Program-made: the position numbers and the translations under genes
The notes under the pieces: generated by a model
Databases searched by the model: none
The model's input: only the letters and a program-made list of their open reading frames with translations
Told to the model about the DNA's origin: nothing
Shown: in pieces, positions 8,779 through 17,377 of the stretch
Layout of the letters: each line of letters starts with the position of its first letter
How positions within the stretch are numbered: the first letter of the stretch is position 1
Source: Mycobacterium sp.
Lineage (GTDB): Bacteria > Actinomycetota > Actinomycetes > Mycobacteriales > Mycobacteriaceae
DNA: 64,000 nt
Direction of reading: 5' to 3'
Assembly (NCBI GenBank): GCA_016197405.1
Contig: JACPVR010000022.1
Coordinates: 186,001-250,000, forward strand

Positions 8779-9780
8779 CTAGTTGGCGTGCATCAGGGCC
8801 AGCGGCCCGAACGTGACCAGCAGCCCCACGCCCACCGCTATCAGCGTGCTGGCGATGTCTTCGGTCTTGCGGACCACCCACACGCCGGCCACCAGCCCGA
8901 GCGTGGCCAGGATGGCCAGCACCATGGCGACCAGGCTGTTCCACTTCCACAACTGGTCGAAGGCCAGGAAGAGCCCGGCACCGAAGACGACCGCGAGCAC
9001 CGACTCCAGCGCGATCACCAGACCGTGCAGGATCTGCCTGCCACGCGAGGGCGCCTCCAGATCTTCGTCGAACGCCTCGCGGAGGTCGGCTTCGTCGAGC
9101 GCCTCGGGGCTCGCCGATGCGGTGGCGGTCCGGGAACCGCCGCGGGCGCGTTCGTCGGCCATGGTGTCGCCGCCGAACAGCGCACCGCTCTCGGACTTGT
9201 GGTAGCCGACATCGGCCAGGCCCAGCTCGTCGGGCAGCAGGTCGGCACCGGGTTCCTCGGTGATGTCGACATCGAGTGCGTCGGCATCCTCGTCGAGTTC
9301 GTCGACCGGATCGGGGCTCATCAGCTCGGCGTCCGGCGGCGTCGAGGCACGGGCGGATTCGACCGAGCGCAACGGGCGCGGATCGTGGCTGCGTTCCGGG
9401 CCCGCGTTGCGGTCACGGCGCGGTATGGGCTCGGATGCCCGTTCCAGACCGCTGAGCCGGCGTTCGGGCGGCGCGGTGTCTTCGACAACCGGCTCGGGCT
9501 CGGGTTCCGGTTCCGGCGCGACTTCGGGTTCGGGTTCGGGCTGGGACTCAGGTTCGGGTTCGGGTTCGGGTTCCGGTTCGGTGGTCTCCTCGACCACGGG
9601 CAACTCGCCGGTGCGCAGAATGGGGATCTCACCGGTCAGCTCGGCGACCGTCACCGCATCACTGTTGCCGCGTCGGCGTCTGCGCCTGCCGCCGACGGGC
9701 GGCGAACCGATGGTCCCGTTCTTGGCCAGCAGCTCGGCCACCGAAATGGGCCGCGTGCCGTTGTTGTCTGGTCCAGTCAT
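8779..9780 (-). CDS. Glu/Pro-rich membrane protein (Rv0497 type)
   Basis: 333-aa envelope protein. Residues about 30-37 are an Arg cluster, about 67-100 are a low-complexity Glu-Pro array (EPEPEPEP), residues 100-240 are acidic and disordered, and the C-terminal 100 residues form three hydrophobic segments (IALESVLAVVFGAGLFLAF, LVAMVLAILATLGLVAG, LIAVGVGLLVTFGPLALM). The Glu-Pro array shows as a GGTTCG-like hexamer repeat on the plus strand (9490-9590). It is translationally coupled to the upstream phosphatase gene (ATGA). Function is unknown; the long cytoplasmic acidic region suggests a scaffold, which is inference. Confidence 0.82.
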   Translation of the reverse strand: MTGPDNNGTRPISVAELLAKNGTIGSPPVGGRRRRRRGNSDAVTVAELTGEIPILRTGELPVVEETTEPEPEPEPEPESQPEPEPEVAPEPEPEPEPVVEDTAPPERRLSGLERASEPIPRRDRNAGPERSHDPRPLRSVESARASTPPDAELMSPDPVDELDEDADALDVDITEEPGADLLPDELGLADVGYHKSESGALFGGDTMADERARGGSRTATASASPEALDEADLREAFDEDLEAPSRGRQILHGLVIALESVLAVVFGAGLFLAFDQLWKWNSLVAMVLAILATLGLVAGVWVVRKTEDIASTLIAVGVGLLVTFGPLALMHAN

Positions 9781-10802
9781 CGCCTGTTGCCTCTCGACCG
9801 GTCCCGCCGGTCACCACCGTTGCGGTCTACCCGTCCTCCAGCATCCCCCACCAGGGTTTCCACCAAGGCCGTTCCGTCGGCTTCGCTGTCGAGTTTGCGC
9901 AGGATCAGCCCTTCGCGCAGCGCCCAGGGACAGATGTCGACACTCTCGAATCCCAGCGCTCGCATACTTGCTTCGGCCACCAGCGCGCCCGCCACGATCT
10001 GCGGAGCCCGCTCGGCGCTCACTCCCTCCAGCTCAGCTCGGTCAGCCGCGGTCATCCTAGAGATGAATGCTATGAGCTGTCTGAGACCGTTGGCCGTCAA
10101 GGTCCGCTTGACCCGCGGTCCCGCACCCGACGGCGCGGCCCCGGTAAGGCGCGCCAACGACCGGAAAGTCTTCGACGTCGCGACGGCCAGATCGGGACTA
10201 CCCGCCTTGAGGACAGCCGCGGCGCCGTCGGCGAGCTCGGTGTCCAGCCAGTCCCGCAGCATCGCGACGCGGCGGCGGCCGGGCGGGTCGTCGGGCAGCC
10301 ATTCCCGGGTCAGCCGGCCGGCGCCCAACGGAAGCGACATCGCCACCTCGGGTTCCTCGTCGACACCGTTGGACAACTCCAGTGAGCCGCCACCGATATC
10401 GATGTTGATGATCCGGCCGGCACTCCAGCCGTACCAGCGACGGACCGCCAGGAACGTCAGCCGGGACTCGTCGACACCGGAGAGCACCTGCAGCACCACC
10501 CCGGTCTCGGCCTTGACCCGGGCCAGGACCTCCTCGGAGTTCTTGGCGTCGCGCACCGCGGAGGTGGCGAACGCCATCAGCTCCGCGCATCCCGAACTCG
10601 CCGCGATCTTCGCGAACTCGTCGACGGTTGCCATCAGCTTGTCGGCACCCTTGCGGGTGAGCCGTCCCGAACTGTCGATCGACTCGGCGAGCCGCAATGC
10701 GGCCTTGGTCGAACTCATCGGAGTCGGGTGACCGCCCCGCCGCGCGTCCACCACCAATAGGTGAACCGTATTGCTGCCCACGTCGAGCACGCCCAATCGC
10801 AC
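9777..10802 (-). CDS. ppx: Ppx/GppA exopolyphosphatase family protein
   Basis: 341-aa ASKHA-fold phosphatase, homologue of Rv0496 (Ppx1), predicted to release terminal phosphate from polyphosphate or to act on (p)ppGpp-type substrates. Signatures: LGVLDVGSNTVHLLVVDA at the N-terminus (phosphate 1), FATSAVRDAKNS, and INIDIGGGSLELS (phosphate 2). GTG 10802 is the first start in frame. It heads the four-gene minus-strand operon with the Rv0497-, Rv0498- and Rv0499-like genes (4-bp overlap with the next). The intergenic region in front carries a 35-bp direct repeat. Confidence 0.93.
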   Translation of the reverse strand: MRLGVLDVGSNTVHLLVVDARRGGHPTPMSSTKAALRLAESIDSSGRLTRKGADKLMATVDEFAKIAASSGCAELMAFATSAVRDAKNSEEVLARVKAETGVVLQVLSGVDESRLTFLAVRRWYGWSAGRIINIDIGGGSLELSNGVDEEPEVAMSLPLGAGRLTREWLPDDPPGRRRVAMLRDWLDTELADGAAAVLKAGSPDLAVATSKTFRSLARLTGAAPSGAGPRVKRTLTANGLRQLIAFISRMTAADRAELEGVSAERAPQIVAGALVAEASMRALGFESVDICPWALREGLILRKLDSEADGTALVETLVGDAGGRVDRNGGDRRDRSRGNRR

Positions 10803-10813
10803 GCACCCAACCT

Positions 10814-10963
10814 AGCGCTACGACGATGCGGGGCTAGGGACCCGGGCGACGATGCGGCGAGGCACGAGCCGCTGAGGAGCCCGGGACGCAGATCCCGAGC
10901 CCAGCTGAGGAGTGGCGCGGTCAAAACCAGCGCTACGACGATGCGGGGCGAGGGACCCGGGCG
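10814..10963 (+). repeat. Two 35-bp direct repeats between ppx and the Rv0495c-like gene
   Basis: Copies at 10814-10848 and 10929-10963 match at 34 of 35 positions and are 115 bp apart. Between them is a partial third copy (ACGATGCGGCGAGG near 10849) and two CTGAGGAG words. The block fills the divergent 184-bp region between the two genes. It could be a mycobacterial intergenic repeat family or a regulatory duplication; GC-rich, no ORF. Confidence 0.7.
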
Positions 10964-10986
10964 TTTCCGGCGGGTACCGGTGGGCG

Positions 10987-11787
10987 ATGTCGTCTACCGT
11001 GGGCATCGTGGCAGCCCCCGCGTCCCCCGGCGAGGTCGAACTCGACTTTCCCCGCGAATGGGTGGAGTTCTATGACCCCGACAACGAAGAGCATTTGATT
11101 GCAGCCGATTTGACCTGGCTGCTGTCTAAGTGGACCTGCGTCTTCGGCACCCCGGCATGTCAGGGCACCGTGGAGGGCAGACCCGACGACGGCTGCTGCA
11201 GCCACGGCGCGTTCCTGTCCGATGACGATGACCGGGCCGGGCTCGACGACGCCGTCAAACAGCTGACCGACGCCGATTGGCAGTTCCGCGACAAGGGCCT
11301 GGGCCGCAAGGGCTACTTGGAGATGGACGAGTACGACGACAAGCCCAACCTGCGCACCCGCAAGTACAAGGGTGCCTGCATCTTCCTGAACAGGCCCGGT
11401 TTCCCGGGCGGTATCGGATGCGCGCTGCACAGCAAGGCACTCAAACTCGGCGTCGAACCGCTGACGATGAAGCCCGAAGTGTGTTGGCAGCTGCCCATCC
11501 GTCGTACCCAGGACTGGATCACCCGGCCGGACGGTTCCCAGATCCTCAAGACCGTCATCACCGAGTACGACCGTCGCGGTTGGGGTGAAGGCGGGGCCGA
11601 CCTGCACTGGTACTGCACGGGCGATCCCAACGCACACGTCGGCAAGAAACCGGTCTACGAGTCCTACGCTCCCGAACTGACGGTGCTGCTGGGCGAGAAG
11701 GCCTATGCCGAATTGGCCGCGATGTGTAAGCGGCGCAGCTCGCTGGGGCTGATCGCGATTCACCCGGCGACCCGCGCCGCTCAGTAG
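10987..11787 (+). CDS. Conserved cysteine-rich protein (Rv0495c type)
   Basis: 266-aa cytosolic protein of unknown function, strongly conserved in mycobacteria. It contains clustered Cys and His that look like a metal or Fe-S site: CVFGTPACQG (near 50-60), CCSHGAF (near 70), CIFLNRPGFPGGIGCALH, and later CWQLP and HWYCTG. The pattern resembles the DUF3109/YkgJ CxxxCxxCC-type proteins, but the exact spacing differs. ATG 10987 is chosen for the polar N-terminus; a GTG a few codons later is possible and no strong ribosome site is visible. A 6-bp stem hairpin follows the stop. Confidence 0.8.
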   Translation: MSSTVGIVAAPASPGEVELDFPREWVEFYDPDNEEHLIAADLTWLLSKWTCVFGTPACQGTVEGRPDDGCCSHGAFLSDDDDRAGLDDAVKQLTDADWQFRDKGLGRKGYLEMDEYDDKPNLRTRKYKGACIFLNRPGFPGGIGCALHSKALKLGVEPLTMKPEVCWQLPIRRTQDWITRPDGSQILKTVITEYDRRGWGEGGADLHWYCTGDPNAHVGKKPVYESYAPELTVLLGEKAYAELAAMCKRRSSLGLIAIHPATRAAQ

Positions 11788-11795
11788 GACGGCGT

Positions 11796-11812
11796 AGGGC
11801 GCCAGACGCCCT
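11796..11812 (+). terminator. Hairpin after the Rv0495c-like gene
   Basis: AGGGCG and CGCCCT form a perfect 6-bp stem around a 5-nt loop, 8 bp after the stop codon. No U-tract follows, as is common for mycobacterial terminators. Confidence 0.5.
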
Positions 11813-12315
11813 GAGCAACGAATTCCATCGATTGCGCGCAACCGTCGCGAAGTTTCCTGGCGGCCGCTGCACCGCGCCGCTGCGCGGTTAGCTGTCGCGG
11901 GACTCGCCGGAGGGCGACGTCCGATTGTCCGCCGGACCGACTGTTTTGCGGCGCTCGCCGATATCGCACGCACCTCGACCACGGTCGATGAATCGGCGTG
12001 CAGTAACCCCTGTCGGAGTCCGCCCACCCTCACGATCGCACCGGCAGCATTGCCGGCCTGCACAGGAAGGTGTGCCCGGAACCGCGGCTACAGGCCCCGT
12101 AAGGCCCTTTTTGTACCGCCACAAATGCCCGAATAGGGCTACATAAACGGGTGGTTTGTAAAAACGCGACAGGTTTTGCCAAAGATCGAACAGAAAATGG
12201 TACGAAAGTGCCGGAGATCACATTCTGTCGTGTTGCCGCCGACATCTCCCCTCACTACTGTTCAGCCCGCGCGAGACCGATTACGCGCTCCGTGGGGGAC
12301 TAGGAGAAATTTGCT
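11813..12315. other. 503-bp non-coding leader before the sugar transferase gene
   Basis: No ORF here has convincing coding character on either strand. From about 12100 the base composition becomes visibly AT-richer than its surroundings, which fits a promoter and a long 5' leader for the sugar transferase gene. A weak GGCC/GGCC hairpin followed by five T lies near 12092-12112. No known riboswitch class was recognised. Confidence 0.4.
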
Positions 12316-13887
12316 GTGACATCTTTTAACGCCAAAGTCAGTGGTGAGACGATATTTCCTGACGCTGACGCTATTTACCCAAATTGCACGTCGGCGACAG
12401 TTTTGCCGCCACGGAGCGATGCCGACCGCGCCGCACCACTGCGCTCCTCGCGCGCGGCGCATCGCGCGAAATATTCCAGGTATCTCGCTTTCAGCGACGC
12501 CATCATTGTTTGCTGTTCTGTCACGGCCGGGCAGATTATCAAGTTCGCCAACGGCTCTCCCGACATGTCCCTGACGACCACCCGACCCGCCTCGATCAGC
12601 TACCCCCTGGTTTCGCTCCTGCTGGCGATCATCTGGATCGGCCTGTTGTCGCTGGGCAGCAGATCACCGCGCTACACCGAGCGCGGCATCGAGGAATACG
12701 TGGTCCTCACCGTCGCCACGGTGCAGCTCTTCGGTGTCGTTGCCATCGCATCGGTGCTGCTGCAACTCGACATGTCACGGGGCTACCTGGGCATAACGTT
12801 GCCGCTCGGCCTGGCCGGCCTGATCGCCAGCCGATGGGTATGGCGCCGCATCGCCGCACGGCAACGTAGGAGCGGCCTGCACCGCACACCACTGCTCGTC
12901 GTCGGCGGCGCGCGTGCCGCGCACGACATCGCCATGGAGTTCGGCAAGGACCCCTGGGCAGGCTATGAGGTGATCGGTATCTGCACGCCCGGCGGACCGC
13001 GCCATCCCGGCGAGTGCATCACCGTCGGCGGAACCGATGTCCCGATCGTCGGCGAGGACGAAGCCATCATCGACGCGGTTCAGCGGACCGGTGTACAGAC
13101 CGTCGCGCTGGCGGCCACCGACCATCTGCGTCCGGTCGAGATCCGCAGACTGATCTGGGATCTCGACGCGCTCGGCGTGGATCTGCTGGTGGCCCCCGGA
13201 CTCGTCGACATCGCCCAGCAGCGGATGCTGAGCCGCCCAGTTGCCGGGCTGGCCATCTTCGAGATCGCCAAACCGCAGTACAGCCGCGCGAACTCGATGA
13301 CCAAACGCGCCTTCGACATCATCTTCGCGTCGACCGCGCTGATAATGCTCGCACCGGTGATGCTGGTTGCCGCGATCGCCGTCGAGCGTTCCGGCCCCGG
13401 CGGGGTGTTCTACCGGTCCGAGCGGATCGGCCTGGGCGGCAAACCGTTCAAGATGACCAAGTTCCGCAGCATGCATTCCGGCGCCGACGCGGCCATCGCC
13501 GGGATGATCGAGAGCAGTGGTGCCGACACGTTGTTCTTCAAGGTCAAGAACGACCCGCGGGTCACCCGGGCCGGCGCGGTGCTGCGCAAGTACAGCATCG
13601 ACGAACTGCCTCAGTTCCTCGACGTGCTGCGCGGTGACATGAGCGTGGTGGGCCCGCGCCCCCAGGTGCGCCGCGAGGTCGACACCTACGACGACCTGGT
13701 GCGGCGGCGCCTGGTGGTCAAGCCCGGCCTGACCGGCCTGTGGCAGGTCAGCGGCCGCTCGGACCTCGAAGTCGAGGATGCCGTGCGACTCGACCTGTCC
13801 TATGTCGAGAACTGGTCGCTGATGGGCGATATCGCGATCATCGCCAGGACCGTCCGCACCGTCCTGCGCGGTGACGGCGCCTACTGA
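12316..13887 (+). CDS. Polyprenyl-phosphate sugar-1-phosphate transferase (WbaP/WcaJ-like)
   Basis: 523-aa integral membrane initiating transferase of exopolysaccharide or glycolipid synthesis, moving a sugar-1-phosphate from a nucleotide sugar to undecaprenyl or decaprenyl phosphate. The N-terminal half has four to five membrane segments, then a CoA-binding-like Rossmann region (LLVVGGARAAHDIAMEFG). The C-terminal catalytic domain starts KRAFDIIFAS, with FKMTKFRSMH, DELPQFLDVLRGDMSVVGPRP and PGLTGLWQVSGRS. GTG 12316 has AGGAG at 12302-12306. It stands alone, convergent with regX3, where M. tuberculosis has Rv0492-Rv0494. No glycosyltransferase or flippase genes accompany it. Confidence 0.9.
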   Translation: MTSFNAKVSGETIFPDADAIYPNCTSATVLPPRSDADRAAPLRSSRAAHRAKYSRYLAFSDAIIVCCSVTAGQIIKFANGSPDMSLTTTRPASISYPLVSLLLAIIWIGLLSLGSRSPRYTERGIEEYVVLTVATVQLFGVVAIASVLLQLDMSRGYLGITLPLGLAGLIASRWVWRRIAARQRRSGLHRTPLLVVGGARAAHDIAMEFGKDPWAGYEVIGICTPGGPRHPGECITVGGTDVPIVGEDEAIIDAVQRTGVQTVALAATDHLRPVEIRRLIWDLDALGVDLLVAPGLVDIAQQRMLSRPVAGLAIFEIAKPQYSRANSMTKRAFDIIFASTALIMLAPVMLVAAIAVERSGPGGVFYRSERIGLGGKPFKMTKFRSMHSGADAAIAGMIESSGADTLFFKVKNDPRVTRAGAVLRKYSIDELPQFLDVLRGDMSVVGPRPQVRREVDTYDDLVRRRLVVKPGLTGLWQVSGRSDLEVEDAVRLDLSYVENWSLMGDIAIIARTVRTVLRGDGAY

Positions 13888-13909
13888 CCGGGCCTGACGG
13901 CGCCGGCTA

Positions 13910-14596
13910 CTAGCCCTCCAGCTTGTAGCCCAGACCACGCACCGTGACCAGGTGCACCGGGTTGGCCGGGTCGGCCTCGATCTTGCTGCGCAACCGTTTG
14001 ACGTGCACATCGAGGGTCTTGGTGTCGCCGACGTAGTCGGCGCCCCAGACCCGGTCGATGAGCTGGCCGCGGGTCAGCACCCGGCCGCTGTTGCGCATCA
14101 GATACTCCAGGAGGTCGAACTCCTTGAGCGGCAACGTGATCGGCTCGCCGTTGACGCTGACGACGTGGCGCTCGACATCCATCCGCACCGGGCCGGCCTC
14201 CAGCACGCCGTCGGCCAGACCGATGTCGTCACCGTCGCCGCCGCGGCGCAGCACCGCACGGATCCGGGCGATCAGCTCACGCGCCGAGTACGGCTTGGTC
14301 ACGTAGTCGTCGGCGCCCAATTCCAGGCCGACCACCTTGTCGATCTCGCTGTCACGCGCGGTCACCATGATGACCGGCACGCTCGAACGCGACCGCAACT
14401 GCTTGCACACGTCGGTGCCCGACATTCCGGGCAGCATGAGATCCAACAGGACGATATCGGCACCGGCCCGGTCGAACTCGGCCAACGCCGTGGGTCCATC
14501 GGTCACCACAGTGGCCTCGAAACCCTCCTTGCGCAGCAAAAACGCCAGGGGATCGGCCAGCGACTCCTCGTCCTCAACGATCAGCACACTGGTCAT
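13910..14596 (-). CDS. regX3: Two-component response regulator RegX3
   Basis: 228-aa OmpR-family regulator of phosphate-starvation genes. The receiver domain has VLIVEDEES, phospho-acceptor Asp52 in LLDLMLPGMSGTDV, and the Lys of VTKPYSARELI; the winged helix (130-228) has LPLKEFDLLEYLMRNSGRVLT and RLRSKIEADP. Nearly identical along its length to M. tuberculosis RegX3. The start overlaps the senX3 stop as ATGA, so the pair is directly coupled, without the MIRU-type spacer that lies between the two genes in M. tuberculosis. Confidence 0.98.
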   Translation of the reverse strand: MTSVLIVEDEESLADPLAFLLRKEGFEATVVTDGPTALAEFDRAGADIVLLDLMLPGMSGTDVCKQLRSRSSVPVIMVTARDSEIDKVVGLELGADDYVTKPYSARELIARIRAVLRRGGDGDDIGLADGVLEAGPVRMDVERHVVSVNGEPITLPLKEFDLLEYLMRNSGRVLTRGQLIDRVWGADYVGDTKTLDVHVKRLRSKIEADPANPVHLVTVRGLGYKLEG

Positions 14597-15858
14597 CGAC
14601 TCGGTTGTTCCTCTCGGTCTGGTCCCGCGGGGGTATCCGGGGATCCGTGTTGCGCCGCCTTGTCGAGTTCGACCGAGGCGTCATCACTATCGATGTCATG
14701 GTCGGCATCACTGCCGAAATAAGCCGGTATCGACAACGTGAAGGTCGATCCGGTGCCGGGCTGACTCCACAACCGGATCGTCCCGTTGTGGTTGGCGGCA
14801 ACGTGTTTGACGATCGCCAGGCCGAGCCCGGTGCCGCCGGTGGCACGTGAACGGGCCTGGTCGACCCGGAAGAACCGCTCGAAGACGCGTTCCTGGTCGG
14901 CGCGGGCGATACCGATACCGCGGTCGGTCACCGCGATCTCGATATTGGCGCCGAAGCGGCGGCGGCTCACCGAAACCGTCGACCCGTGCGGTGAATAGGC
15001 GATCGCATTCGATATCAGGTTGGCCAGCGCGGTGACGAGCAGCGTCTGGTCCCCCATCACCCGGAATCCGCTCGGCGCGTCGGTGGCGACCTCGATGTCG
15101 GCATTGTCGGCTGCCACCTTGTACCGCGAAATAGCTTCGCTCACAACGGTGTCCACGTCGACAGCATCCAAGTCGGGCAGACGTTCGGCGCCCTGCAGCC
15201 GGGACAGCTCGATCAGTTCGCCGACCATGTTGCCCAGCCGCCTGGACTCCTGCAGCACCTTCGAGCCGAACCGGTGCACCGTCTCGGGATCGTCGACCGA
15301 TTCCAGCAGCGCCTCGGCGAGCACACCCATCGCCCCGACCGGGGTCTTGAGTTCGTGGCTGACATTGGCGACGAAATCCCGCCGAGTCGCCTCCATCCGG
15401 GCCTGCTCGGACTGGTCCTCCACATAGAGCACCGCGAACCTGCGGTCGTCCTCGGTCAACAACCGGACGTACCCGCGTACCGACAGCCCCGAACGCCCCG
15501 GTGTCGACGGACGGCGCGGCGACAGGTCGACCTCATGGTCCTCACCGGTCATCAGGGTGCGCTGGGCGGCGATCCACGCCCGGTCGTCGAGCAGCCGGTC
15601 GCGCACCAGGCCGAGTTCACCGGCGCGTTCGTTCATGAAAACCACATCGCGGTACGTGTCGACCACCACCACACCGAGCGGTCCCTGGGCGATGATGTGG
15701 GCCAGCATCTGCGACACCGTGATGCCGGACTGTTCGGCGGCGGCCCGGCGTCGGCGTTCGGCGATCCTCGGGGTCACCACTACCCCGATCGTGATTCCGA
15801 CCGCCAGCGCCACCAGTGCCGTGACCCCGGCGACCGCCAACACCGCCACCACACTCAC
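14593..15858 (-). CDS. senX3: Two-component sensor histidine kinase SenX3
   Basis: 421-aa membrane kinase for RegX3. One hydrophobic segment at residues 3-29 (VVAVLAVAGVTALVALAV), a PAS domain at about 45-150, the H-box VANVSHELKTPVGA with His168, and the ATPase domain with N, G1, F and G2 boxes (LISNAIAYSP, DRGIGIARADQ, ERFFRVDQARS, GGTGLGLAIVKH). GTG 15858 start. It precedes and overlaps regX3. Upstream lie three direct GTTCACC-like units (15951-15978), a likely RegX3 autoregulatory site. Confidence 0.98.
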   Translation of the reverse strand: MSVVAVLAVAGVTALVALAVGITIGVVVTPRIAERRRRAAAEQSGITVSQMLAHIIAQGPLGVVVVDTYRDVVFMNERAGELGLVRDRLLDDRAWIAAQRTLMTGEDHEVDLSPRRPSTPGRSGLSVRGYVRLLTEDDRRFAVLYVEDQSEQARMEATRRDFVANVSHELKTPVGAMGVLAEALLESVDDPETVHRFGSKVLQESRRLGNMVGELIELSRLQGAERLPDLDAVDVDTVVSEAISRYKVAADNADIEVATDAPSGFRVMGDQTLLVTALANLISNAIAYSPHGSTVSVSRRRFGANIEIAVTDRGIGIARADQERVFERFFRVDQARSRATGGTGLGLAIVKHVAANHNGTIRLWSQPGTGSTFTLSIPAYFGSDADHDIDSDDASVELDKAAQHGSPDTPAGPDREEQPSR

Positions 15859-15950
15859 GCGAAAATCGTACGCATCGGGTGAACGTCATCCCAGCAGCGT
15901 GCGGCCAAAACAGGACAAGTCACACACACAATCTGAGGTGTTCGGGTCCC

Positions 15951-15978
15951 GTTCACCTGCGTTTACCCGGTGTTCGCC
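15951..15978 (+). promoter_or_regulatory. PHO-box-like direct repeats upstream of senX3-regX3
   Basis: GTTCACC (15951-15957), GTTTACC (15961-15967) and GTTCGCC (15972-15978) are phased at 10 and 11 nt; a further GGTGAAC lies at 15880-15886. Actinobacterial PhoP/RegX3-type winged-helix regulators bind 11-nt direct units beginning GTTCACC. The array is about 95-120 bp upstream of the senX3 start and about 70 bp past the gpm1 stop. Confidence 0.6.
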
Positions 15979-16048
15979 TGACGCTCGCCCGAACCGGGCG
16001 CGCATCGTGGTTCTCGGTGCGCACAGCGCGACCGGACACCGTCGGAGG

Positions 16049-16795
16049 CTATTTGGCGCCTTGGCTGGCCACAGCTGCCGCACCAGCGGCCGCCGCCTCG
16101 GGATCCAGGTACGTGCCGCCGGGGATCTTCGGCTTGAGGTTCTCGTCCAGGTCGTAGCGCAACGGGATACCGGTGGGGATGTTCAGCCCGACCACATCCT
16201 CGTCGGCCATATCGTCGAGATACTTGACCAGGGCACGCAGCGAGTTGCCGTGCGCCGCGATCAGCACGGTCTTACCGGCTCGCAAGTCGGGAACGATGGT
16301 CTCGGTGAAGTAGGGCACGAACCGCGCCACCACATCGGCCAGGCACTCGGTCAGCGGGCCACCACCGATACCGGCGTAACGCGGGTCGGCGTCCTGGCTG
16401 AACTCGCTGCCCTTCTCGATCGGCGGCGGCGGGGTGTCGTAGCTGCGGCGCCACGCCATGAACTGCTCTTCGCCGTACTTGGCCTTGGTTTCGGCCTTGT
16501 CCAGGCCCTGCAGCGCACCGTAATGCCGTTCGTTGAGCCGCCAGTCTCTGGTCACCGGGATCCACAGCCGATCGGCGGCGTCCAGCGCGATATGGGCAGT
16601 GGTGATGGCCCGCCGCAGCAGCGAGGTGTAGAGGATGTCGGGCAGCAGGCCCTGCTCGGCCATCAGTTCGCCACCGCGGACCGCCTCTGCGCGGCCCTTT
16701 TCGGTCAGGTCGACATCGACCCATCCGGTGAACAGGTTCAGCGCATTCCATTCGCTCTCGCCGTGACGGAGCAGCACCAGCGTGGAGTCAGCCAT
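16049..16795 (-). CDS. gpm1: 2,3-bisphosphoglycerate-dependent phosphoglycerate mutase
   Basis: 248-aa glycolytic enzyme interconverting 3- and 2-phosphoglycerate. Phospho-histidine motif LVLLRHGESEWN (His11), then LNLFTGWVDVDLTEKG, RRAITTA, RLNERHYGALQGLDKAE and the second catalytic His in IAAHGNSLRAL. The C-terminus is an Ala-rich tail. ATG 16795 is the conserved family start MADSTLVLL; upstream in-frame codons are not conserved in character. It corresponds to Rv0489 and is followed by senX3-regX3 on the same strand. Confidence 0.97.
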   Translation of the reverse strand: MADSTLVLLRHGESEWNALNLFTGWVDVDLTEKGRAEAVRGGELMAEQGLLPDILYTSLLRRAITTAHIALDAADRLWIPVTRDWRLNERHYGALQGLDKAETKAKYGEEQFMAWRRSYDTPPPPIEKGSEFSQDADPRYAGIGGGPLTECLADVVARFVPYFTETIVPDLRAGKTVLIAAHGNSLRALVKYLDDMADEDVVGLNIPTGIPLRYDLDENLKPKIPGGTYLDPEAAAAGAAAVASQGAK

Positions 16796-16876
16796 GCCCG
16801 AAATCCTCTCATGACCACGGTGAGGTGCGCTGGGCCATGCCCGACTCGCCGGCCGCACATCCGGCGGCGGGGCGGC

Positions 16877-17377
16877 TCAGTCGTCGTCGATGAGGTGCTC
16901 GAAGGCGGCGAGGTTCTTCAGCGACTCCCCGCGCGAGACCCGCCACGCCCATTCCTTCTGGATGGACGACCGGAAACCCAGCTCCAACAGGGTGTTGAAA
17001 TCGTTGTCGACGGCCTCCAGCACCTGGCCCAGGACGCGGTCCACCTCGTCGACGGTGACCGACTCCAGGGCCATCCGGCCCACCAGGTAGATATCGCCGA
17101 CGTTGTCGAGCGTGTAGGCGACGCCGTAGAGCCTGCGGTTGCGTTTGAGCAAGAAGCGGTACACCGCCTCGAAGTTCTCGTCGGGCCTGCGACACACGAA
17201 CGCCTCGACGCGCACCGAATGCTCGCCGATGCTCAGCAGGGTGTTGGTCTTGAGCCGCCGCTCACCGGGAAGTGCCACCACCAGCCCCGGAAGCCCGCCG
17301 CGCGCACCCTCGTGGCGCGCGTATTCCAGTTCCCGCTCGACGAGCGCGTCCTCGATGAGCTGCTGGACGGCGCTCAT
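16877..17377 (-). CDS. YbjN-domain protein (Rv0487 type)
   Basis: 166-aa soluble protein of the YbjN/type-III-chaperone-like fold. Recognisable blocks are LPGERRLKTNTLLSIGEHSVRVEAFVCR, FLLKRNRRLYGVAYTLDN and DIYLVGRMALE, the last typical of YbjN repeats. No enzymatic motif. Its ATG overlaps the mshA stop (ATGA), so it is made in coupling with mycothiol synthase MshA; a helper role for MshA is plausible but only inferred from this conserved arrangement. Confidence 0.85.
   Translation of the reverse strand: MSAVQQLIEDALVERELEYARHEGARGGLPGLVVALPGERRLKTNTLLSIGEHSVRVEAFVCRRPDENFEAVYRFLLKRNRRLYGVAYTLDNVGDIYLVGRMALESVTVDEVDRVLGQVLEAVDNDFNTLLELGFRSSIQKEWAWRVSRGESLKNLAAFEHLIDDD

Noticed and set aside
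12092..12112. GGCC/GGCC hairpin followed by five T, resembling a Rho-independent terminator
   Set aside because: Stem is only 4 bp and lies far from any gene end; not convincing.
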